The notes under the pieces: generated by a model
Database searches by the model: none
Told to the model about the DNA's origin: nothing
What the model saw: the letters and a program-made list of their open reading frames with translations, nothing else
Program-made: the position numbers and the translations under genes
Origin: Nemertoderma westbladi
Taxonomy: Eukaryota; Xenacoelomorpha; Nemertodermatida; Nemertodermatidae
DNA length: 64,000 nt
Assembly (NCBI GenBank): GCA_032718475.1
Contig: JAUCBJ010000434.1
Span: forward strand, 55,298-119,297
Direction of reading: 5' to 3'
Shown here: positions 1-11,400 of the stretch, one piece after another
Layout: every line of letters begins with the position of its first letter
Numbering within the stretch: the stretch's first letter is position 1

Positions 1-675
1 TTAAAACCAAGTTGTAGCTTGGTGTGTTGGTACCATGTGGTATTTAATTCTCCCTAAACCTTTATTTTTAGATAAATATTCAAGAATATTTGGGTAACTG
101 CTGCATGACAAACTTGTCAGACAATACATAAATTACAATGTATAATTCCCACACTATTAAATTTGTTTTTTTTCCTTGAATTGTCCCTTAATTTATAGTA
201 ATTTTGAATTGTTTTAGTAATAATGTAATTATTTCTAGCCGTATTGTATTAGACCCTATTGTAATCACTAGACGGATCCTATAGCATGTCTAATTAATTA
301 ACAGAGGACACCTTCGGGGATACTGTAGTAGGCCCTATGCCTAGAATAATAATTTTGGTCTATAATTCTGTGCTGACGGATTTATTTTGTTATGTTATTA
401 ATTTCAGCCATGTGATGATTTAACTTTGTAGTTTAGCCTACCGGCACTGTAGGTAGATATCTGTATAGTGTATTTATTGAATAGGCTTAATGGTGGAAGA
501 TTGCAATCCATCCGGTATACAGGATGTACCGTATATTAATTACACTACTGTAGGTTCTGGTATATGCCGGCCTTATTCCGGCTAGCCATTGTGATATTGG
601 GGTCTGTAGGTTGTTGAATGAAAAATCTAGTCTTTATATTAAAATAAATACAATAAATGGTATCGTATAAAATTG
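1..675. other. non-coding flank upstream of the Cys-loop gene
   Basis: AT-rich sequence with no convincing reading frame, RNA gene or recognisable repeat. It may hold the promoter of the gene beginning at 842, but I see no clear TATA box or initiator that I would defend. Confidence 0.5.
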
Positions 676-782
676 GTATCCGGACAATTGCGATCCGGAC
701 AATTGTAACCCGGACAATTGCGACACATGATTTTAGAAAAATTTGTTGGGTCTCAATTGTCCGGGTCGCAATTGTCCTAACT
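676..782. repeat. short inverted repeat built from CCGGACAATTGCGA units
   Basis: Three direct copies of a 15-17 bp word (CCGGACAATTG plus variable ends) at about 678-722 are followed, after a roughly 30 bp spacer, by two copies in the opposite orientation at about 753-777. The arms can pair into a hairpin. The block sits 60-165 bp upstream of the likely start codon of the Cys-loop gene, so it could be a miniature foldback insertion in its promoter or 5' leader. That role is inference. Confidence 0.6.
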
Positions 783-841
783 TCGGTACAAATGTGCTGT
801 GTAGCGAGCATCCTTTGAAACTGAAACTCTTCTGTCGAATA

Positions 842-1987
842 ATGTATAATTTATGGCTAAATGTTTATTCTATGTCGGTGATATTATTAATAGTCATTGT
901 ATCATCTGATTCTCCCAATAACATGAAATATCTCACAGATAAAGTGGCCAGCCCTGATTATAACAAACTTATAAGACCAGATGTAGAAGGGCCACCGATG
1001 TTAGTTAATATTAGTGTTGGCATATATTCCATAGAGAGTATCGACATATCCAAACAATCATACGAAATAGACTTATTCTTGAGAATGGAATGGATTGATA
1101 GTCGCCTCTCTTACAATCTTACCAACAAGCGAACTAGCATGATTTTCAGTGGAGCTTTTTCCGATGTCATATGGAAACCTGACTTATATTTTATCAACAC
1201 TGTTGAGATGGAGGTCTTTAAGGAGCCAATGGCCAATATATTTGTATCAGTAAGTTCTATCGGCTCCATTTACCATTCACAACGAATAAAGGCGAGGTGT
1301 AAATGCAATGTTGATTTTAAGTTTTACCCTATGGACACGCAAATGTGTCCCTTGATAATTGAAAGTTATTCATATCCTAATACTGAAGTGATTTATCAAT
1401 TTAACGAAACAAATTCTGTTCAAATATATAGTGAAGAAAGTGGTCTACTCATGAGCGAACATCAAAGCTTAACCATGGCAGATATCAGCTGGAAAACCAC
1501 ATCTACTACTTACCCCACGGGATATTTCTCTACACTTTCCATTATGATTCCATTCAGGCGTTTGTCATCAGCTTACATTGTAACAGTGTACTTCCCTTTC
1601 AACCTGGTCATTATAATTTCATGGGTTCAATTTTGGGTTGATCCGAAATCTGTGCCTGCCCGTTCTTCGCTGGCAATTATAACAATACTTACACTAACAA
1701 CTGTTGTTTTCAATACATACTCGCGCATGCCATCCGTATCCTATATACGATATATTGATATCACATTCGCATTGGGCTATGCTTACCTGTTTTGCACAGT
1801 GGTAGAATTTACTTTAGTATGTTATTTCAGCACTATTAAGAAGAAACAACTTCCTAACAATAAGTCAACTGACACTGCTGTTGATATTTCTTACAAGATT
1901 GACAAGTGGTCACGGATTTTGTTTCCATTTGTTTACATTGTTATAGTTTGCTTTAGCTTCACTCTGTATTATGTCCTTATTAAATGA
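842..1987 (+). CDS. Cys-loop ligand-gated ion channel subunit (anion-channel type), single exon
   Basis: Complete 381-residue pentameric ligand-gated channel subunit of the plasma membrane. I place the start at ATG 842 because a hydrophobic signal peptide (residues ~1-22) follows at once; the frame is open further upstream but that stretch lies in an inverted repeat. The extracellular domain holds the canonical Cys-loop (C155 to C169, 13 residues between, with FYPMD inside). Four membrane segments follow: M1 ~240-262, M2 from 272, M3 ~305-328, M4 ~358 to the end. M2 begins PAR (272-274), the signature of GABA/glycine/glutamate-type chloride channels as opposed to cation-selective nicotinic types. 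The M3-M4 cytoplasmic loop is very short (about 30 residues). There is no intron, unusual for this family in most animals. The ligand cannot be told from sequence alone. Confidence 0.92.
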   Translation: MYNLWLNVYSMSVILLIVIVSSDSPNNMKYLTDKVASPDYNKLIRPDVEGPPMLVNISVGIYSIESIDISKQSYEIDLFLRMEWIDSRLSYNLTNKRTSMIFSGAFSDVIWKPDLYFINTVEMEVFKEPMANIFVSVSSIGSIYHSQRIKARCKCNVDFKFYPMDTQMCPLIIESYSYPNTEVIYQFNETNSVQIYSEESGLLMSEHQSLTMADISWKTTSTTYPTGYFSTLSIMIPFRRLSSAYIVTVYFPFNLVIIISWVQFWVDPKSVPARSSLAIITILTLTTVVFNTYSRMPSVSYIRYIDITFALGYAYLFCTVVEFTLVCYFSTIKKKQLPNNKSTDTAVDISYKIDKWSRILFPFVYIVIVCFSFTLYYVLIK

Positions 1988-2152
1988 GGAAAGTCAGTGA
2001 GGCTTATCAACCAGAACCTGGAACTGAAAATATGGTGGTGGAACAGCTGCTATATATAAATAATAATATAAATATATAAATATATATGGCTTTTGTCATT
2101 TTCAACATTAGTTTGGAATGGAGTGGCGCCCATTTCGACTAAAAACAAATGT

Positions 2153-3085
2153 TTGCCACGACTAAATAATAGTCCCAGTGTGGCTCACTCATATGCCACG
2201 ACGATAGTGCCAGTGTGGCTCACTCACATGACACGACTATAGTCCCAGTGTGGCTCACTCATATGCCACGACGATAGTGCCAGTGTGGCTCACTCACATG
2301 ACACGACTATAGTCCCAGTGTGGCTCACTCATATACCACGACTATAGACCCTGTGTCGCTCACTCACATGACACGACTATAGTCCCAGTGTGGCTCACTC
2401 ATATACCACGACTATAGACCCTGTGTGGCTCACTCATATGCCACGACTATAGTCCCAGTGTGGCTCACTCATATGCCACGACTATAGTCCCAGTGTGGCT
2501 CACTCACATGACACGATTATAGTCCCAGTATGGCTCACTCACATGACACGACTATAGACCCTGTGTGGCTCACTCATATGCCACGACTATAGTCCCAGTG
2601 TGGTGTGGCTCACTCATATGCCACGACTATAGTCCCAGTGTGGCTCACTCATATACCACGACTATAGACCCTGTGTGGCTCACTCATATGCCACGACGAT
2701 AGTACCAGTGTGGCTCACTCATATGCCACAACTATAGTCCCAGTGTGGCTCACTCACATGACACGACTATAGTCCCAGTGGGGGTCACTCACATGACACG
2801 ACTATAGTCCCAGTGTGGCTCACTCATATGCCCCAACTATAGTCCCAGTGTGGCTCATTGATATGCCACGAAGATAGACCCAGGGAGGGGGCTTGCTCAT
2901 CAGCCACGACGATAGTCCCAGTGTGGCTTGCTTATATGCCACGACGATAGTCCCAGTGTGGCTCGCTTGTATGCCACGACGATAGTCCCAGTGTGGCTTG
3001 CTCATATGCCACGACGATAGTCCCAGTGTGGCTTGCTTGTATGCCACGACGATAGTCCCAGTGTGGCTCGCTTGTATGCCACTAC
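2153..3085. repeat. 35-bp minisatellite, about 27 copies
   Basis: Tandem array of a 35-bp unit containing CCACGACTATAGTCCCAGTG followed by TGGCTCACTCATATG. Units alternate ATATGCCACG and ACATGACACG variants, suggesting higher-order two-unit repeats, and the last third (from ~2880) switches to a TGGCTTGCTTATATGCC variant. Because 35 is not a multiple of three and stops are rare on the minus strand, a 103-codon minus frame runs through the end of the array; I regard it as fortuitous. Confidence 0.93.
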
Positions 3086-3217
3086 TATTATATGAAGCGA
3101 GTTTGAAAGATGTCGTTCGCGGCGAATACATATTAAAATCAAGTTATATTGGTATACGTTAGTATATGTTAACCTCCTACCGCGTCATTAAACGGGCTAT
3201 TAACACCTCACTGTACA

Positions 3218-4245
3218 GTGTACACGCCATATTACTTCAGGACCTTAGTAGACGACAGCCTTGGAATATTTAACTTCTGGATGACGGACGCAGAATTGAA
3301 CAATGTAGAAACCGCTTTCAATACAGCTTGTAGCCACCTGTATGGCTGCAATGCTATACAATTTACATTTAATTCATCACGAAAATCGATCAATTACTTA
3401 GACATTACTATCCATATCCAAGCCAAAGGGCGTGACATTTCCACTCACCTATACCGAAAACCTATGTATAACAAACTCCCGATAGCATACGCCAGCTTCC
3501 ACCATAAACCGGCCCTTCTGGCTATTGTGAAATCCGAAGTACTTCGAATTCGGCGTTTGTCTGACTCGCATTCAGTTTTTAGGATCTACAGGCACCAATA
3601 CTTGGACAAATGTAAATTGCGTGGCTACCCCCTTAACTGCCTTCTAACTATGTACGCTTGGGACCCATCACCAGCCCTCCCGCCAATAAAACGGCATAAA
3701 ATAGTACCTGCGCCACCTAGCAAACAAATCGTGTATTTACCAACCACGCCACAATTCCTCCCCACACTCAACGCGGTTACCAGTAGGCATAACAAACGCC
3801 TTCACGCCCACGGGCTTTCGATAAAACTGTACCACGTAACGAACCTAGTTTGGGTAAATTACTTATACGCAAACGAGAACCAACCCTAGCACTTGGCAAC
3901 CACCCGTGTTGTCAATCTCGGTGTCTAACATGCCCAGTGATTAACGGCCTCTCACACACACCATGGGGAGACCGTATTCGAGGCCGGTTCAACTGTAAGT
4001 CCCATAATGTTTTATATATAATAACGTGTAATGAACACCCGACCCAGCACTACCTCGGCCAATCTGAGCAGCACCTCCACAAACGACTCAACAAGCACCG
4101 GGAGAATATCCAAGAATATCGGAAGTCCCTATCTGCCCCTCCTAACCCTAACAAACCGAACGTGGTGACCAGCAACCCAGAAGTCATCCTTCTGGAACAC
4201 TTCGCCCAGTGTCGGAAATATACTGTTACGTGCGTACAGCAATTT
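3218..4245 (+). pseudogene. Penelope-like element remnant: RT 3' part and GIY-YIG endonuclease, 5' segment
   Basis: Two plus-strand frames (3218-3889 and from 3850) form the C-terminal part of a Penelope-like retroelement polyprotein. The first shows a degenerate RT block (LVDD where YVDD is expected), then INYLDITI and HLYRKPMYN, which match the end of Penelope-type RT. The second shows a C-x4-C-x2-C cluster near NHPCCQSRCLTC and a GIY-YIG-like block (VLYIITC ... HYLGQSEQHLHKRLNKH). A frameshift near 3850-3889 separates them, and the RT lacks its N-terminal half, so the copy is dead. The second frame is interrupted after 4245 by the BEL element and resumes in phase at 19926. Confidence 0.8.
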
Positions 4246-5476
4246 TGTTCGCGCTTTCAGACCTTTGGCAGTTTAACCCGCCAAATTAGGATGTCTGTTA
4301 GATAATAAATCACTTTAGCCGATGACAAATATTTGATTCACTACACTAGTCGAAACCAATCTGTGCGCGATCATTCACCCGCTGGATAATTCCCGGGAGA
4401 TTGGGTTCGACGGCTTAATTTTATTGCTATGTAAGCTTAATGTATTATTCGACTGACAGTATTATATAATCTCTGACAATATTATTCACCTTCGGGAATA
4501 TTAACAGTTCCTTTAGGACGTGGCGCTTTATTTATATAAACAGAGTTATGACTTAAACTACTCACAACGATATGGCTTAATTATAATTCACATATATGGC
4601 GCATTCTTTAGGAAATGCTTCGTTATCAGTATCACTCGCACACAATGCTGCACAATACTGCACACTGATCTGCCGATCTTCACTGATTTTAGTTACATAT
4701 AAAAGGAACACGGACTGACTCATGTAGGGGCTATCAAATAACATTAGATTCACTTCAAACCACTTTAACATAAGTCACAATCGTTATGTATAACCTTTCT
4801 CTCTTACCTTCAGTATATCAAGAATATTGGGTTTTCGGGGTTATTTATCGTTATTCCAAATATAATAATTCATCAACCAAATTATGAAGTACAGACAGCA
4901 AATAGCAGTATAACAATATAAAGTATGCACAGTGTTACACAGTATGCAGTGTATGCAGTACTGCAGTATGCATTGATTGCATTGAGTTAGGTTAGTCAAG
5001 ATAACGGATATATGTCCTTATGATTAAGCCTACTAGTGTACGGCTAAAACAGTAAAGCACAAAATACTTCCAAGCCGTTCTTTCTTTGGCTCAGGACTGA
5101 ATGTAAACACTGCACATAGGCATTGCGTCATTTCTCGGAAATTTTCTGTACAAGGAGCCACAAAAACGCTCTAATTGGCTGACTGAACTGAGAGACGCCG
5201 TAGAACAAAGGAAATCAACACGTATGAATGTCAGCTGTTAACCGTAGTCATAGTAACTACTGTTCAAGAGTAGCTATCACCCCTTTGCGTCACGAATTGC
5301 CATAGAATCATAAAATATGCCTTTCACAGTACACATACGGAGGAAATAGGTCTTAGATCCTCTAAAAACACCGATACAGCAATAATACGGTCTCTTACAC
5401 TTATTAAATCAACTACAGAGTATTTTAATGTAAAAGATAATAAAAATAACGGGGCAATTCAGCAAAGGCTTTTACA
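4246..5476 (-). repeat. 3' LTR of the BEL/Pao element
   Basis: 1231 bp, downstream LTR with respect to minus-strand transcription. It is bordered inside by a purine-rich stretch on the minus strand (5477-5486) and outside by the AATTT target duplication. The TTTATT words near 4530 give AATAAA on the minus strand and could serve as a polyadenylation signal; this is inference. Confidence 0.93.
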
Positions 5477-5486
5477 CCGCTCCCAG
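5477..5486 (-). promoter_or_regulatory. candidate polypurine tract of the BEL/Pao element
   Basis: The minus strand reads CTGGGAGCGG directly abutting the TGTAAAAG start of the 3' LTR. A purine-rich tract at exactly this place primes plus-strand DNA synthesis in LTR elements. It is short and contains one pyrimidine near the end, so confidence is moderate. Confidence 0.5.
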
Positions 5487-5554
5487 AAAATGGGATTTTC
5501 AGTCTATAAAATATAAAAATCACAGTTTCTAAAACCTAAAGATACTCTAAACAG

Positions 5555-5719
5555 TTAGTCTTTCTTGCGCGGACGGCGTTTACGCAGTTTTTTAAAGCTA
5601 GCAAGAGTCCTTTTCTCTTTGGGGGGGAACCACTTTACTAGGAGGGCCATAACTCCTGGGTGAAGGGTGCAATATGATTGCATTAGAAGGTTTGGGTTTA
5701 CTGTCGGTGTCTCGTCCAT
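5555..5719 (-). other. short basic-tailed frame in the BEL tail, possible accessory coding piece
   Basis: A 54-codon minus-strand frame (open upstream to 5758) ends in LRKRRPRKKD just before the 3' LTR. An overlapping minus frame of about 90 codons is open across 5600-5870, and a run of seven G at 5631-5637 is where the two could be joined by a one-base slip. I do not recognise either product. The arginine/lysine tail could be a nuclear-targeting or RNA-binding signal, or chance. Confidence 0.2.
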
Positions 5720-7609
5720 TTCGATATGCTTCTCCTCGAGCTGATTTTCCTCCGCTTGTCATGGGATATGTTCGTCCAAAACTCTCGCAGAGAATAGGGT
5801 TTTCTAAGCTTGATATCTTCTTAGAGATTCGAGATTTCCCAATCGAACCGAGATAAGGCCAATTCGTTTATCGATTGGACTTACTGTTATAACTTACGTT
5901 TATCTGAACAAACGCATGTTTCCTTTTTGATCTTTATAGAATCACGTTTAACTCGTTTCGTACAAAGCTCTCCTTCACCTTGATGAAGGGTTGTATCGCG
6001 TTAAACGGGGACGACCATACGGTAGGATAGTGATATTAGGTGTCCGCATCACAATCCGGCTAGGTAAGATGGGCGGCTAGCTAGAAATCACTGTCGGAGT
6101 GTTACCGATTAATTGTTAGGGTAGCACTAGATCTTTGAACAGTGAATACAGTCCACGAGGATCCGCGACACCACCAGGATCGCAGGTCTGAGGTCCAACT
6201 AAGGAATGAGGAGGTTTGACCGAGTATTCCGGGACTCTGATCGTAGGTTTACTCCAGGATCGTTCGAGCCGAGTGAGCATAGGTGGTACGTCAAACAAGT
6301 TTCGCTCGAAACTCCAGTAAATATGACGAGCACAACTGTGTTTAACACAACGTTTCCGTGGATGTTTATGTCTTTCCGTTTATTGGCTGGATCTAGGGCA
6401 TTTATCGTAATAATACCAAAGACGCACGTCTGGTAGGGGTAACGCGGATGATATTTATTTGTTGTTACAATGCTTCTATCAAGAATTCCAAATATATGTT
6501 GGAGTTACCGCGTTTATTTGTTTCTTTAATGTCTTTTCTTTCGAGCCAATTTCGAATAGAATTTTCGCATTCGAATTTCAGTTTATGGTTCCGACTCCGC
6601 TGGGCAGGATATATAGTCGACATAGTCCGTATTGTGTAAATTGATAGAATGACCAGTAGTTAAGAAGCCCATATACGTACCATTACGCTGCGTATATGTC
6701 GCCGCGTATTAAGCTATCAACAAACGCCCGTAAAAGTAGAGTACATCGCTCCCCGATACCAAGACCATCCTCCATCAACTCCGTCATCTCTGCTATATAT
6801 GAGTTTATCCACATTATAAGGAGTTTATATCTAGGCGAGCGGGCGTCGCTGCCTACCCCAATCAACCCCCGGACAGGACGAGATCCTCAGCGCCGCTGTG
6901 TCGTCGCCGCCGTACTTTCGCCAACGACGTAGCCGCACAACGACAACGACAACCGGCACAAGTCACTCGACTGTCCGTCCCAAAGGCTTAGATGTACTTC
7001 AGGTATTCCTTGGAGAGTTAGGTTACTTTACGATTGCGACTGGCTACTGTAAACACACCTTAGCAGTAACATTCACCTATAAACTCACAAATACCACACA
7101 CACAACTTGTCACAAATTACACACATTCGGGCCATTTGTCCGTTAGTCAATGCCTTCCAGAATGTCACTGTATTATTATGTATCCTTGGATACTAGTAGT
7201 GCGCTATTTATTCCCTATGCTATTCAATGGTACAAGCTTTCTATTGTTCTTTTAACTCAATTCTAATTCTAGCGTGGTTGTTGCTATGGTGACATTATGC
7301 AAAGCTAGCGGTAGAATTAGAGTAATTCCAATGCATACAGATCTGGGATGTTATTTAATAGTATTCTTTAATAGTCAATGTTCTGTTTTATACATGACTT
7401 TATGAATTTTATCGGCTATTGACTATGTTTGGGAGACTTTCACACTCTCATACGCATGATAAGATAAATCTCCGCTCCCTTGATCTATTAATTAATGGAA
7501 TTTTGGGAACTTTATAAATTGCGTAAAATGGCAATTTATTAAATTCATTAAAAGGCATGAATTTAAATTTATTCCCTGAAATTTTATTATTTGATAATTA
7601 AATGGACAT

Positions 7610-7925
7610 ATTTTGATTCTAGAACATGTCTAGGGACACAAGATCCTTAATTCTATGACAATTGTCTTTTTTAAGAATATCGGTAAATGCTACGATATCT
7701 TAATTGACTAGAATTGTTGAAGGATCTGAATTTTACAGATTTTGATTTATTAGATTTGCAAATATTAAATAATTAATATTTGAGATGGGCACCGATTTAT
7801 TCCAGAACTTGTCTGGGGACGTTAACCACTGATTCTAGAATTTGTCTTTCAAGTATATCGGTGGGTGCCGCGATATCTTAATCGACTAGAATTACAGAAG
7901 GTCAAAGGGTTTAACAGATTTATTC
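7610..7925. repeat. diverged ~184-bp tandem pair in the BEL tail
   Basis: Two imperfect copies, offset about 184 bp, sharing CTAGAACATGTCT / CCAGAACTTGTCT near the start and CGATATCTTAAT followed by GACTAGAATT near the end. Divergence between copies is visible by eye, so the duplication predates the recent insertion of the element. Confidence 0.65.
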
Positions 7926-8439
7926 TGCGTTATACGCTACTGTTAAAGGGACATCACGCTACTATATGTATTATTTAATATACGGTATGAGAGCAATATC
8001 GCACGAAGCAATGTCAGTGTGAAGAGGCAAGTCGTTTCCAAGGTCTACCCAGAGCTTGGTTTAGCCGAGACACGAGGATCTGAACTTTGCATTCCTAATA
8101 CTCTGCCTACCAATAATACTTAAATATAGTAGTGGCTTTATTGTACTTTTAATAAGTACGAACATTTCATCTTACTGTAGTTACGTATTTATAATATAAT
8201 ACGGACAGTAAGGAAAGAGAAAAATAATTATTTCTTCGCCGTCTCACTAAATATAATATAAGGAATTACGTACGTAATAAACACGAATATATTGCACTAT
8301 TCTACAAAATAATCGCTAAATAATATTCTACTAAATTAAATAAAACGATTATAATAAAATTACATAGTAATACATACATAAATATAAAAATAATAAAATA
8401 ATATAAAATAATAGAGTCACACGCCCACTCCGAACGATA

Positions 8440-11400
8440 TTAAGTTGGGGAGTCCCTAGATGTCGGTTGGATTAGAGAAGTGGTCGTGGGAAGAGTTTCT
8501 TGCCTTCCATAGTTTCCGGAGAGTTCTCTGTCTCTTTCCAGTAAACATAAACGTCCCACTGGGCGATTGAGCTGTTGAGTCTCAAAGACTATCCCTGGTT
8601 TCTTAAAGTTCCGCCGCATGACGACGAGCTCTACTGATCGCACCAAACCATCGCTCGAGATATAAGTCTCGATGATACGTCCTGTTTGCCATCGCTTACG
8701 TGGGAGATCGGGGTCCACAATAAGCACCATGTCTCCAGCGCTGACGTTTTCTTGCTGCGCAAACCACTTAGTTCGAAGTTGTAGAGTGGGCAGGTAATGT
8801 TTCTCGAAATGGTCAGCGAAACGACGGGATAGCAACTGCATAAGTTGCCAGGTTCGACGGCAGTACTCGTCTCCGTCTGTGATCTCCGATCGTGGGAGCA
8901 TGGCTACGGGTTTCTTCAGTAGAAAGTGCGCGGGTGTTAGCGCTTCCAGGGAATCAGGATTTGAAGAGACTGGCATAAGCGGTCTTTCGTTGAGATAGGC
9001 GGCGATTTCCTCCATTAACGTCCGCAATAGTTCGTCGGTGAGATAAGCGCGACAAGGCACAATAAAGTGGAACGCAGTCTTCACGCTCCTAATCAATCTC
9101 TCCCAACTTCCTCCCCACCAAGGGGCGTCGGCGGCGTTGAAGGTCCAGCTAGACGCTGTTATCCTTAGCTGATCGTCCACCTGTCTTTTGTTCCAGTCCT
9201 TTACGTAAGCTTGAATTTCGTTGTTGGCGCCAATGAAGTTCGTTCCCTTATCCGATCTCATCGTGTTACTGGTTCCGAAGCGAGCGATCTGTCGTCGTAA
9301 ACTCAACACGAAGCTGTTGGTGGATAGATCGTTTACCATATCGAGATGGATAGCTCTACAAGTCATACAAACGAAGATGACACACCATCTCTTGACTATA
9401 GTCCGGGCACGATATACTTCAATAGGGCCAAATAAATCCACACCGGTATTAGTAAAGGGTGGTTCATAGAAGCTTACTCTTTCCCTAGGTAATTCTGCCT
9501 CTCGCTGTGTTAAAGGCCTACTGAATGCTTTCTTACAGGGTATGCAGTTCCTAAGAACTTGGTTCAGAGCCCTACGGGGTTTATAAAAATAGTAGCGAGT
9601 TCGAATTTCGCTCAGAACTCGTTCTCTTCCAGCATGGTACAGTTTGCTATGGACATCTACAATCATCTTGATTTGTATATCAAGATTTCTAATGAGTATG
9701 GGAAACTTAGTGTCAAAGGATAATGGGGCGTTGGTCAGCCTACCTCCAACACGTATTAACCCATCTATCATGGTACTAGAGAAGCGATCCCTTAAGCGCA
9801 TCTGCGGATTTCTTAACAACAGGAAATACTTATCGGAATCCTCATAGCATTGTAGGAGTCTCAGCATCTGTTTGTTGGTTTCATCATGCTCCTGGTAACT
9901 GATCTTCTCCTTTAGAAACCTGTTGGATACCTTGTATTGGGGAAGATCTTTAACAACATGGACTCGTGCAGATGTTGATGGAGCATCATCACTATGGGTC
10001 TTTGTCCCGGAGTAACGATGATGAAAACATCGTTTTAAATAGGTGACGGCTTTACAGAGCCGATTCCAGGAACTGTAGTGACGTATCGCTCTCTGCAAGA
10101 GAGGTGAGAGTCCTTGCGCGATATCTGGTATTCCAGATTTCCAATCCTTGTCACGGATTTCCAAGACTTCTTTCGTCGTGGCGGTGGGTTTCTGATCCAA
10201 AGCATCATCTCCGGAAGTAAATAATACAGATAGATCAACCGCAGGTTTAAACAACTTCGATTTACTCGCTCGAGTTTTGGGTTTAACTTTCTCCGCTCCC
10301 TTGGCCTGTCTGATCTCTGCTGTTGTGAGATGAGGAGGCCATTCTTCTTCTTCTCTGTAGAGAAAGTCGGGTCCTCCTAACCATTCGGGAGTATTTACCA
10401 ATTCCTTTGGAGTCGCTCCTCGGGACGCGATGTCTGCTGGATTAATCATTCCGGGGCAATGTCTCCATTGGTCCATCGTCGTGCGACTAAGTATGATGGC
10501 TACCCTGTTGGTAACGAAGACGCTGAACTGACAGACTTCATTGGTTATATACTCTAACACGAGTAAAGCGTCGGTCCAATAGACAGTTTTCTCTAATGTA
10601 TAGTCAATCTGTTCGGTTACATTCCGGCCGATGGCTGTAGCGTATAGAGCCGCTTTTAACTCCGCTCGAGGAACTTTCAACTTGTTGTTGATTAATGCCT
10701 TAGAAGTAACCAAGGCGACTTTGATTCCATCCGGAGTTTCCACTCTTAGGTAGGCTACTATACCGATTCCCATATCGCTGGCGTCTCCAAACACATGGAG
10801 TTGATAGGAATACGTAGGGAGAACATGACCAAAATATGAACGGGAAATTATAAAATCCTCGATCGCTGGCAGCGAATCTTCCCACTTCATCCACTGCTTC
10901 AATAATTCCCCCTTAAGTGGATCGTCCCATGAGTGGTTTTCAAGCCACATTTGTTGTACCAAACTACGAGCAATCAATATAACTGGGCTAATAAATCCCA
11001 ATGGATCGAAATAAGTGCTCAGTATACTTAAGCAAATCCGTTTGGTTCGAACAGGATTATCTCGCTGTTTTAGTTGGAAAAACAGGATATCTCTCTCTGT
11101 GTCCCATTTCAAGCCGAGTGTCTTGGTTTCTGGCAGATCATCTTTGATCAAATCGAGATCTTTCGCTCCGCGATCTTCCGCAGGAATCGACTCCAGAAAC
11201 TCACGGGAGTTGCTGGTGAATTTTGTTAATCGAAACCCACCTCTTTTTAAGCACTCTACCGTTCCCTTAGCGACCTCAATGGCTTCCTCAACTGATGGAA
11301 GGGACTTCAGATTGTCGTCCATGTATATGTCTCTCTTGATGTTGTCGATCACTTCCTTAGAGAAGGCCTCTCTGTTGTCCTCTGCAGTAGTACGCACTAC

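Larger units (their letters stand above)
5477..8439 (-). other. 2.96 kb tail of the BEL element between gag-pol stop and 3' LTR
   Basis: Unusually long for the family. No long frame exists on either strand. Short minus-strand frames occur at 5555-5719 and, in the same phase, 6116-6298 and 6683-6865. The last contains EMTELMEDGLGIG and LLLRAFV, faintly recalling a segment of a widespread invertebrate transposase-like protein, but this is weak. 6680-7000 is distinctly GC-richer than its surroundings. 7930-8430 is very AT-rich with no feature I can name. It could hold a decayed env-like or captured gene, or be non-coding. Confidence 0.5.

Noticed and set aside
2153-3085. CRISPR-like array of 35-bp repeats
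   Set aside because: There are no unique spacers; units abut head to tail, and the window is animal DNA.
4520-4702. A 60-codon frame repeated almost identically at 18964-19146
   Set aside because: It lies inside the two LTRs of the BEL element; the duplication is explained by the LTR pair and the frame has no recognisable features.
4245-5476. The 1.2 kb block repeated at 18.7-19.9 kb first looked like a Penelope 3' tail and a second truncated Penelope copy
   Set aside because: TG...CA ends, the AATTT target duplication, the enclosed BEL gag-pol and the in-phase continuation of the Penelope frame at 19926 show it is an LTR pair.
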